Shown piece by piece: positions 13,040 through 19,307 of a stretch of DNA of 21,225 nt. This DNA is from a virus: IMG/VR virus record IMGVR_UViG_3300046169_000021, positions 1 through 21,225 of that record. One strand, written 5' to 3'. Position 1 is the first letter of the stretch. Each line of letters opens with the position of its first letter. A program made the translations under genes and the position numbers. Under the pieces are notes generated by a model. That model did no database searches. It was not told the DNA's origin and was given only the letters and a program-made list of their open reading frames with translations.

Positions 13040-13068
13040 TTGCAATCGGTAAACAAACATGATATACT
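13040..13068 (+). promoter_or_regulatory. Sigma-70 promoter of the replication operon
   Basis: TTGCAA at 13040-13045, 17-base spacer, TATACT at 13063-13068. Transcription would start near 13075 and give a leader of about 85 bases before the ssDNA-binding protein gene, containing array D. A TTGACA at 13025-13030 is better as a -35 but has no -10 at a workable distance. Confidence 0.72.
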
Positions 13069-13108
13069 ATACATATGTACTTTAGTTTATAACCTTTAAA
13101 GATATATT

Positions 13109-13138
13109 CTAAAGTATACTTAAGTAATCTTTAATTAA
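13109..13138. repeat. CTTAAG array D in the replication-operon leader
   Basis: CTAAAGTATA (13109), CTTAAGTAAT (13119) and CTTTAATTAA (13129) again at 10-bp spacing; 13109-13124 matches CTTAAGTATACTTAAG with one mismatch. It lies about 35 bases downstream of the expected transcription start, a placement like that of array B relative to the minus-arm promoter. Confidence 0.78.
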
Positions 13139-13158
13139 TAACACAAAGGTAAATTACT

Positions 13159-13527
13159 ATGTTAACGATAGAAGGAACAATCGCATTTGCGGAGTTAGAA
13201 ACAACTGAAGTTTATAATGGTCAGGATACAGGTAAATATTCAGTAGTACTTTCTTTAGATGATTCAGATGCCACACAACTAGCAGACATGGGTGTCAAAC
13301 TGAGAGAGTATGAGGGTGTCAAACAGCGTAAGTTTAGTAGTAAGTTTGACGTACCTGTCTATGACGCAGAGGGCGTAGAGTTTGATGGTCGAGTGACCAG
13401 AGGCTCTAAGGTACGTATTCAATATAAACAGGGTAATGCTCACCCTGTACATGGTACTGGTACTTACCTCGAAAAGCTAAAGGTATTAGAATTAGCTGAG
13501 TATGAGGGAAGCGGTGGCGACTTCTAA
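13159..13527 (+). CDS. Single-stranded DNA-binding protein (T7 gp2.5-like)
   Basis: 122 residues, predicted all-beta with an OB-fold-like pattern (MLTIEGTIAFAELET, KYSVVLSLDDSDATQLADMG, GSKVRIQYKQGNA). The end is acidic and finishes in Phe (LAEYEGSGGDF), the arrangement by which T7 gp2.5 and similar proteins contact polymerase and helicase. It is half the length of T7 gp2.5 (232), so only the core fold is present. The gene heads the replication block and overlaps the primase-helicase start by one base (TAATG). It should coat single strands at the fork and help annealing. AAAGG lies 9 bases before the ATG. Confidence 0.78.
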   Translation: MLTIEGTIAFAELETTEVYNGQDTGKYSVVLSLDDSDATQLADMGVKLREYEGVKQRKFSSKFDVPVYDAEGVEFDGRVTRGSKVRIQYKQGNAHPVHGTGTYLEKLKVLELAEYEGSGGDF

Positions 13528-15146
13528 TGACTGACTCGCATTTTGTTAAACATGAGCCGTGCCCTTCGTGTGGCTCTAAGAACAATCTCGCGAGGTACTC
13601 CGATGGGCACGCCGTCTGTTTTACAGGCGGTTGTGACCACTACGAGAGAGGCAACGGAGAGGTTGTGGAAAGTAAACCTAAAGCGAACAGGAAACTAGAG
13701 ATGACAGGAGTAGTAGCGTCAATACCCGATAGACGTATATCAGAGGCAACGTGCAAGAAGTTTGGCGTTACAGTTGAGTACGACACAGAGGGTAAGATAA
13801 GCAAGCACCACTACCCATACTTTGACAAGGACACAGGCGCGCAGACAGGGAACAAGTCACGCATAGTAAGCAGTAAATCATTCTATGCAAGCGGTACGTT
13901 TGATAACGCAGGGCTGTTTGGTCAGCAAGCGTTTAAAGGTGGTGGTAAATACATAACAGTAGTAGAGGGAGAAGCTGATGCCCTAGCGGTATCGGAAATG
14001 TTTGATGGTAAGTGGGCTGTAGTATCCATACGCTCAGGAGCATCAGGCGCAGTGAAGGACATCAAGCAGAACTTGGAGTGGCTTGAATCATTCGAGAACG
14101 TAGTCATCTGTTTCGACAGTGACAATGCGGGTCAGGAAGCATCTCGTGCGGTGTTAGATTTATTTACACCCAACAAAGCGAAGAATGTAAAGTTACCTGT
14201 AAAGGATGCAGGTGAAATGCTGAAGGAACGCAACGTGCAAGGGTTCATCAGGGAATGGTGGAACGCTAAGACGTATCAACCAGATGGTATCATCGCAGGA
14301 CTAGATACTTGGGAGTCCATCGTAGCACAGGAAGACGTTAAGTCCATTCCGTATCCGTGGACTTGCTTGAATGAGATGACCTATGGTTTCAGGGAGAAAG
14401 AACTAGTAACAATAACCAGTGGTTCTGGTATGGGTAAGTCACAGATTGTCAGAGAGTTGGAACACTACTTACTAGGTGCAACTGACGACAACATTGGCAT
14501 ACTCGCGTTGGAAGAAGACATACCTAAGACTGCTCTAGGGATTATGAGCATCGAGGCAAACCAGACTCTACATCTGAGCCGTGAGTTTAGCAGGGAAGAC
14601 AAAAAGGTATTCTGGGACAACACGTTAGGTACAGGACGTATCTATATGTTTGACCACTGGGGTTCTACCAATGAGGATAACTTACTAAGTCGCATTAGGT
14701 ATATGGCGAAAGGTCTTGATTGTAAATGGATTATTCTTGACCACTTGAGTATCGTTGTGTCAGACCAAGAGAATGGTGACGAACGTAAAGCCATTGACAG
14801 CATCATGACTAAGCTACGACAGTTAGTGCAGGAGACAGGTGTTGGATTGTTCTTGGTGTCACATCTACGTAGACCATCAGGGAAGGCTCATGAAGATGGT
14901 GGACAGATTAGCTTGGCTGAGTTACGAGGTTCAGCGGCAATCGCACAGCTATCGGACATGGTGATTGGTTTAGAACGTGACCAACAGAACCAAGATGCAC
15001 AGGTAAGGAACACCACTACAGTACGGATACTTAAGAACCGATACGCAGGACTTACAGGGGCGGCTTGCTACCTCTACTACGACAAAGATACTGGGCGTAT
15101 GATTGAAACAACTTGTCCAGTTAACGATGATAATCAGGAGTTCTAA
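13527..15146 (+). CDS. Bifunctional DNA primase-helicase (T7 gp4-like)
   Basis: 539 residues, close to T7 gp4 (566). The N-terminal zinc-binding domain has Cys12, Cys15, Cys31 and Cys36. The TOPRIM primase core has VVEGEADAL (Glu147, Glu149) and CFDSDNAG (Asp197, Asp199). The RecA-type hexameric helicase has Walker A GSGMGKSQ (Gly299-Gln306), Walker B WIILDH (Asp405), the H3-like LFLVSHLRRP (His446), and KNRYAGLTG with the likely arginine finger Arg505. The tail (VNDDNQEF) is acidic and ends in Phe, as in T7 gp4, where it docks on the polymerase. It makes primers and unwinds the duplex at the fork. Overlaps: one base upstream, none downstream (GTG starts next base). Confidence 0.96.
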   Translation: MTDSHFVKHEPCPSCGSKNNLARYSDGHAVCFTGGCDHYERGNGEVVESKPKANRKLEMTGVVASIPDRRISEATCKKFGVTVEYDTEGKISKHHYPYFDKDTGAQTGNKSRIVSSKSFYASGTFDNAGLFGQQAFKGGGKYITVVEGEADALAVSEMFDGKWAVVSIRSGASGAVKDIKQNLEWLESFENVVICFDSDNAGQEASRAVLDLFTPNKAKNVKLPVKDAGEMLKERNVQGFIREWWNAKTYQPDGIIAGLDTWESIVAQEDVKSIPYPWTCLNEMTYGFREKELVTITSGSGMGKSQIVRELEHYLLGATDDNIGILALEEDIPKTALGIMSIEANQTLHLSREFSREDKKVFWDNTLGTGRIYMFDHWGSTNEDNLLSRIRYMAKGLDCKWIILDHLSIVVSDQENGDERKAIDSIMTKLRQLVQETGVGLFLVSHLRRPSGKAHEDGGQISLAELRGSAAIAQLSDMVIGLERDQQNQDAQVRNTTTVRILKNRYAGLTGAACYLYYDKDTGRMIETTCPVNDDNQEF

Positions 15147-16868
15147 GTGAAGCAGGTTGTTTTTGATATAGAAGCTAACGGACTAAAGCCTACAAAGGTT
15201 TGGGTAATCGTTGCTTGTGACCTATCAAACCAAGAGACAGTTACGTTCTCAGGTGATACGTTGCAGGACTTCAATGCTTATATCAAAGATGCTGAGGTCA
15301 TTGGTCACAACATCATTGGCTATGACGTACCAGTTCTTGAACGATTGTTAGGTACAGACTTTAGTAGTTGTAAGATTACAGATACATTAGTATTGTCACG
15401 ACTCACTGACCCATCACGGGAAGGTGGTCATTCATTGGATAGTTGGGGACAGCGTTTAGGTTTCCCGAAGGGAGAACATAATGATTGGGACACATTTTCT
15501 CAGGATATGGTGGACTACTGTAAGCAAGATGTGCTTGTTAATGTCAAAGTGTACAACGCGTTACGAAGTGTACTGGCAGGTTTCGGAAGCGAAAGCATTA
15601 GCCTTGAGCATCAAGTACAAAGCATTATTACAAAGCAAACAGACAATGGTTGGTTACTAGACCAAGAACACGCTTTCATATTGCTTGCACAACTTAAGGA
15701 AAAGAAGTACGACCTTGAAGATAAGGTACATGAAACATTTAAACCATTACCTACATTCGTCAAGGAGATAACACCTAAGTACAAGAAGGACGGCACGATG
15801 TCCGTAGTTGGTCTTAAGTTTCTAGGAGACCAGTGGGAGAACTATACAGCACCTTTCAGCCGTATTGATTACCCTTCGTTTAACTTAGGTTCACGTCAGC
15901 AGATAGGCAGATACTTGCAGTTCTTTGGTTGGAAGCCAGAGAAGTTTACAGAGAAGGGACACGTTATTGTAGACGAAGCCATACTGTCTAAGGTCACTGG
16001 TATACCCGAAGCTAATATGATTGCTGAATACCTAATGGTTCAGAAGCGTATTGCACAGGTACAGAGTTGGCTAGATGCTGTTGAAGATGATGGACGAGTG
16101 CATGGCTATGTTAATGCTAATGGTGCTGTAACGGGACGTATGACACATTCTAGTCCCAATGTAGCACAAGTGCCAAGTTCAAGCGCACCCTATGGCAAGG
16201 ACTGTAGAGCCTGTTGGACAGTACCCAAAGGCTACAAGGTTGTCGGTATGGACGCATCAGGGCTTGAGCTACGTATGCTTGCACATTATATGAACGATGA
16301 GGGATATACAAATGAAATACTCACTGGAGACATTCATACAGCAAACCAACTTGCTAGTGGTGTTGACACACGAAGTCAAGCAAAGACTTTCATCTATGCG
16401 TTCCTCTATGGAGCAGGGGATGCAAAAATCGGAAGTATCGTTGGAGGAACTGCTAGAGACGGTAAGCGACTTAAGGAGAAGTTCCTATCAAACACGCCAT
16501 CTCTTAAAGACCTACGAGAAAGAGTTAGCGTGGCATCTGGAAGAGGTTATGTTCACGGACTGGACAGGAGAAGGGTCGCAGTACGCTCAGAACACTCAGC
16601 ACTAAACACGTTACTACAATCGGCAGGTGCTATCGTTATGAAGAAGGCGTTATGTTTGCTAGACGAATACGCTAGTGCTTGGAAAATTGACTACAAATTT
16701 ATAGGTAATATACACGATGAAATTCAAACAGAAGTTAGAGCAGATGAGGCAGAAGTTTTCGGAAGGCTTGCGGTGTCTTGTGTCGAAGCCGCGGGTACTT
16801 ATTACAAACTTAATTGCCCTCTTGCGGGAGAGTATCAAGTCGGTAACAACTGGTCTGAAACCCACTAG
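15147..16868 (+). CDS. Family A DNA polymerase with 3'-5' exonuclease (T7-type)
   Basis: 573 residues, starting at GTG 15147 with AGGAG 6 bases upstream. Exonuclease domain: FDIEANG (Asp7, Glu9), HNIIGYD (Asp60), YCKQD (Tyr124, Asp128). Polymerase domain: motif A MDASGLELR (Asp369, Glu374), motif B TRSQAKTFIYAFLYG (Arg409, Lys413, Tyr417), motif C IHDE (His523, Asp524, Glu525). The end VGNNWSETH matches the final segment of T7 gp5 (GPNWAICH), so the stop at 16868 is authentic. It is about 130 residues shorter than T7 gp5 (704), so the thioredoxin-binding insert in the thumb is probably missing. Replicates the phage genome with the helicase and ssDNA-binding protein. Confidence 0.96.
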   Translation: MKQVVFDIEANGLKPTKVWVIVACDLSNQETVTFSGDTLQDFNAYIKDAEVIGHNIIGYDVPVLERLLGTDFSSCKITDTLVLSRLTDPSREGGHSLDSWGQRLGFPKGEHNDWDTFSQDMVDYCKQDVLVNVKVYNALRSVLAGFGSESISLEHQVQSIITKQTDNGWLLDQEHAFILLAQLKEKKYDLEDKVHETFKPLPTFVKEITPKYKKDGTMSVVGLKFLGDQWENYTAPFSRIDYPSFNLGSRQQIGRYLQFFGWKPEKFTEKGHVIVDEAILSKVTGIPEANMIAEYLMVQKRIAQVQSWLDAVEDDGRVHGYVNANGAVTGRMTHSSPNVAQVPSSSAPYGKDCRACWTVPKGYKVVGMDASGLELRMLAHYMNDEGYTNEILTGDIHTANQLASGVDTRSQAKTFIYAFLYGAGDAKIGSIVGGTARDGKRLKEKFLSNTPSLKDLRERVSVASGRGYVHGLDRRRVAVRSEHSALNTLLQSAGAIVMKKALCLLDEYASAWKIDYKFIGNIHDEIQTEVRADEAEVFGRLAVSCVEAAGTYYKLNCPLAGEYQVGNNWSETH

Positions 16869-17007
16869 GAAATGTAACCACTGTGGAGTCAAACTAAAGG
16901 AAGGAAATAATTGGGGCTTAGGTAATGTCCGCAAAAGGAATTATATTTGCAAGTCTTGCGACAACGCTAAAAGCAAAAGAAACCGCATTAAACGTGTAGG
17001 TAAATAA
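16717..17007 (+). CDS. Small zinc-finger protein overlapping the polymerase 3' end, start uncertain
   Basis: The frame is open from ATG 16717 (96 residues), but its first 152 bases lie inside the polymerase gene in another frame. Only the last 50 residues look like a real protein: CNHC (Cys53, Cys56) and CKSC (Cys78, Cys81), then a basic tail (NAKSKRNRIKRVGK). Within the overlap there is no well-placed ribosome binding site; other possible starts are ATG 16744, GTG 16780, TTG 16822 and CTG 16855. The pattern resembles small phage zinc-ribbon or HNH-associated proteins, though no HNH catalytic histidines are visible. It may bind DNA. It abuts the nuclease gene at 17009 by one base. Confidence 0.6.
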   Translation: MKFKQKLEQMRQKFSEGLRCLVSKPRVLITNLIALLRESIKSVTTGLKPTRKCNHCGVKLKEGNNWGLGNVRKRNYICKSCDNAKSKRNRIKRVGK

Positions 17008-17008
17008 T

Positions 17009-17422
17009 ATGAAACCTTGCAAAGCAGATAGAAAGAAGTTCGACCTCGACTTACAGTACGGAGAAGTCAGAGAAGATAAGGTAGCTGAGATGCTACAGGA
17101 CAAGAAGATTGAGGTTAAGTCTGAGAAGGACTTGTGGCAGAAGACAGGTAACATCTGCATTGAGTATGAGTCTTGGGGTAAGCCGTCAGGCATTGAGGCT
17201 ACCGAGTCAGACTACTGGTTTCATAACCTTTGCATTGGCGATGATGAGTATTGTACACTAGTGTTCAAGACACCTGTACTAAAGAAGATTGTCAATAAGT
17301 TAGATACGTTCAGGAGTGTATCAGGGGGAGACCATAATGCAAGCCGTATGCACTTGGTCAATCTACGTAAGTTATTTTCAAGCGATGTCATTAAGGCATT
17401 CAAGGATATAGAAGATGAGTAA
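17009..17422 (+). CDS. Putative PD-(D/E)XK nuclease, resolvase-like
   Basis: 137 residues. GEVREDKVAEMLQDKKIEVKSE carries an early Glu (Glu19 or Glu22), then the Glu35-x-Lys37 pair, and TGNICIEY brings further acidic residues (Glu52, Glu54), the order seen in small PD-(D/E)XK enzymes such as Holliday-junction resolvases. WGKPSGIEATESDYW (56-70) is a conserved-looking block. The expected catalytic Asp between the first Glu and ExK is not clear. The neighbouring genes are nucleases and polymerase, so a role in DNA processing fits. It overlaps the next gene by 8 bases. Confidence 0.62.
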   Translation: MKPCKADRKKFDLDLQYGEVREDKVAEMLQDKKIEVKSEKDLWQKTGNICIEYESWGKPSGIEATESDYWFHNLCIGDDEYCTLVFKTPVLKKIVNKLDTFRSVSGGDHNASRMHLVNLRKLFSSDVIKAFKDIEDE

Positions 17423-18290
17423 AACAATACACACATTAGTAGATGACATATACCGATTGATGGAGACTAAAGAGGCAGAGGAATCCGTAGACGTAGAGGC
17501 TGAGATTGAACTGTTCGGTGAGAACATGAAGGCTTTAATGCGTACCGAGTTCGGACGTAAGCGTACAACGGATAGAAGAACATTGCGCCTGTCAAACATT
17601 GGTCGTGACGATAGGGTCTTATGGAATGTTGTTAACGGTACTGAGAAGGAAGAGATTAAACCCGCTACCTACATTAAGTTTATGTATGGTCACTTGATTG
17701 AAGAGATGTTGTTGTTTATGACACGTATGGCAGGACACGAAGTATCAGACGAGCAACGCGTATGTGAAGTGGAGGGTATCAAGGGACACATGGACTGTAA
17801 GATTGACGGGCTTGTAGTGGACGTTAAGTCAGCCAGTTCCTTTGGGTTCAAGAAGTTTAAGGATGGTACACTGGCTATGGATGATGCCTTTGGTTACGTT
17901 GACCAGATTAAAGCATACGCCCATGCCTGTGGTGCGACTGAGTTCGGTTGGTTAGCTATGGACAAAGCCAATGGACATCTCGCGGTACTTAAGTACGACC
18001 TAGAGGATACCCAAGCCCCTATACATGAACACATCAAGGGAGACATTAGGGAGCGTATTAAGCACGTTAAGGAGATGGTTAAGGGAGATGAGCCTACTGA
18101 GTTATGTACCGAGACAGTACCAGATGGTAAGTCAGGTAACAAGAAGCTAGGTATCAAGTGTTCCTACTGTCAGTACAAGAAGCATTGCTATCCAGAACTA
18201 AGAGCCTTTGCCTATTCATATGGTCCGAAATTCTTAAGTGAGGTAGTTAACGAGCCTAGAGTACAGGAGATTAACCTTGAGCAAATATAA
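17415..18290 (+). CDS. Cas4/RecB-like exonuclease
   Basis: 291 residues. PD-(D/E)XK motifs: YGHLIEEM (His92-93 region, Glu96), GHMDCKIDG (Asp127, Asp131), VVDVKSAS (Asp136-x-Lys138) and QIKAYAHA (Gln164, Tyr168, motif QxxxY). The C-terminus has CSYCQYKKHC (Cys249, Cys252, Cys258) plus Cys231, which suggests a metal or Fe-S cluster, as in Cas4 and AddB-type enzymes, although the usual N-terminal cysteine is not obvious. In T7-like marine phages such a gene stands in for the T7 gp6 exonuclease and is used for degrading host DNA and removing primers. It overlaps its neighbours by 8 (upstream) and 14 (downstream) bases. Confidence 0.85.
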   Translation: MSKTIHTLVDDIYRLMETKEAEESVDVEAEIELFGENMKALMRTEFGRKRTTDRRTLRLSNIGRDDRVLWNVVNGTEKEEIKPATYIKFMYGHLIEEMLLFMTRMAGHEVSDEQRVCEVEGIKGHMDCKIDGLVVDVKSASSFGFKKFKDGTLAMDDAFGYVDQIKAYAHACGATEFGWLAMDKANGHLAVLKYDLEDTQAPIHEHIKGDIRERIKHVKEMVKGDEPTELCTETVPDGKSGNKKLGIKCSYCQYKKHCYPELRAFAYSYGPKFLSEVVNEPRVQEINLEQI

Positions 18291-18678
18291 GCCTAGAAAG
18301 ACTAGCGGTAAGTTTAGGTCAGCACTGGAGAAGGAGTTTTCAAAGGAGGTTAAACGTAAGGGGTTTGACTACGAGCCATACGGAATGCCTTACACGGTGT
18401 TCAGAACTTATATGCCAGACTTTGTACATGAACCAAGCAAGACAGTAGTGGAAGTAAAAGGTTTCTTTCGTGTAGGCGACACCTTGAAATATAAGTCAAT
18501 TCGTGATACAATATCAGTAGATGGTTACGAATTAGTATTCCTACTATCGAACGAACATAAGAAGGTACGGAAGGGCGGTAAGATTACAATGGGTCAGTGG
18601 TGTGAAAAGGAAGGCATGAAACACTACACCCTAAGTACCGCACAAGAACTTGTCAAATACGTTGAAGGAAAAGAATAA
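18277..18678 (+). CDS. Endonuclease I / Holliday-junction resolvase (T7 gp3-like)
   Basis: 133 residues against 149 in T7 gp3. The active site is intact by position: KFRSALEKE (Glu18), MPDF (Asp48), VVEVKG (Glu59, Lys61). The block VFLLSNEHKKVRKGGKITMGQWCEKEGM corresponds to the T7 segment ending in the GEFCEKHGIK-like motif. The family resolves four-way junctions and makes host DNA breaks, and works with the exonuclease upstream. Start ATG 18277 lies 14 bases inside the exonuclease gene. It ends by sharing one base with the next ATG. Confidence 0.93.
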   Translation: MSKYKPRKTSGKFRSALEKEFSKEVKRKGFDYEPYGMPYTVFRTYMPDFVHEPSKTVVEVKGFFRVGDTLKYKSIRDTISVDGYELVFLLSNEHKKVRKGGKITMGQWCEKEGMKHYTLSTAQELVKYVEGKE

Positions 18679-18842
18679 TGTCACATACATTGGAGGAACT
18701 CAAGGAAGCAGTAGCAAGGGACTACGATGCGGTACTGGTTGTCGAAGCATTAGACATCTCAGTTGAGGACTTGCTAGAGGCTTTTGAAGATAGATTAATT
18801 AGGAACAGAGACTTATTTACGGAGGATGATTATGAGCATTGA
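18678..18842 (+). CDS. Conserved small helical protein, unknown
   Basis: 54 residues, acidic and probably all-helical: SHTLEELKEAVARDYDAVLV, then EALDISVEDLLEAFEDRLI. Proteins of this type are frequent in marine T7-like phages between the endonuclease and nucleotide-metabolism genes, and are usually hypothetical; a small three-helix regulator or adaptor fold is a guess. ATG at 18678 overlaps the previous stop by one base. The next gene starts 11 bases before this stop. Confidence 0.72.
   Translation: MSHTLEELKEAVARDYDAVLVVEALDISVEDLLEAFEDRLIRNRDLFTEDDYEH
18821..18825 (+). promoter_or_regulatory. Ribosome binding site deciding the DUF3310 start
   Basis: GGAGG at 18821-18825 touches ATG 18826 but has 6 bases of spacing to ATG 18832, so 18832 is the better start for the DUF3310 protein. 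Confidence 0.75.
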
Positions 18843-19167
18843 TGATGCAACCCCTGCTGATTGGGACAAGCTGAGAGACAAACACCCTGCCCTAGTTAAG
18901 AAGTATGAAGACTATCTGGTAAACAACCCAGATGAACAGACAGAAGATATGGTTAACCACCCCAAGCATTACGCTTATGGTAGTATAGAATGTATCGAAG
19001 CTATTGAAGAGTCAATGACAATAGAGGCATTCAAAGGTTATCTCAAAGGCAATACCATGAAGTACCTATGGCGATATGAACGCAAAGGTAAACACGCAGA
19101 AGACTTGGAGAAAGCCCAGTGGTATTTAGATAGGCTGACCAGTGTAGTAACTAAGGAGGTTAGGTAA
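18832..19167 (+). CDS. DUF3310 protein (so-called nucleotide kinase family)
   Basis: 111 residues from ATG 18832. The first 40 residues are a variable charged lead. The domain follows: VNHPKHYAYGSIECIEAIEE, then FKGYLKGNTMKYLWRYERKG and DLEKAQWYLDRL, the recognised DUF3310 signature (PxHY ... NxxKYxxRxxxK ... DLxKAxWYL). The family is often labelled nucleotide kinase from its T7 relative (gene 1.7, which phosphorylates dGMP and dTMP), but no P-loop is present. Position just upstream of the ribonucleotide reductase supports a role in nucleotide supply. Confidence 0.9.
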   Translation: MSIDDATPADWDKLRDKHPALVKKYEDYLVNNPDEQTEDMVNHPKHYAYGSIECIEAIEESMTIEAFKGYLKGNTMKYLWRYERKGKHAEDLEKAQWYLDRLTSVVTKEVR

Positions 19168-19307
19168 TGAAAGGACAGACACACGGAGGCAAAGGGTCGG
19201 CACAACGACCCGCTGAAGACTCCAAGAAGTTTGCTAGTAATTGGGACGCAATCTTTAACAAAACACAACAGAAACCTAAAGACAATAAGAAGGAACTTAA
19301 AAAATGA
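19167..19307 (+). CDS. Small basic protein preceding the reductase, unknown
   Basis: 46 residues: MKGQTHGGKGSAQRPAEDSK, then a FASNWDAIF stretch and a Lys-rich tail. It overlaps the DUF3310 stop by one base and the reductase start by 4 bases (ATGA), so it is expressed with both. GGAGG stands 10 bases upstream. The HGGKGSxxRP start and WDxIF motif recur in small proteins of many phages, without known function. It is probably disordered with one short helix. Confidence 0.72.
   Translation: MKGQTHGGKGSAQRPAEDSKKFASNWDAIFNKTQQKPKDNKKELKK

Noticed and set aside
16297-16605. Plus-strand frame of 102 codons inside the polymerase gene
   Set aside because: It is the alternate frame of conserved polymerase motif B sequence; no independent support.
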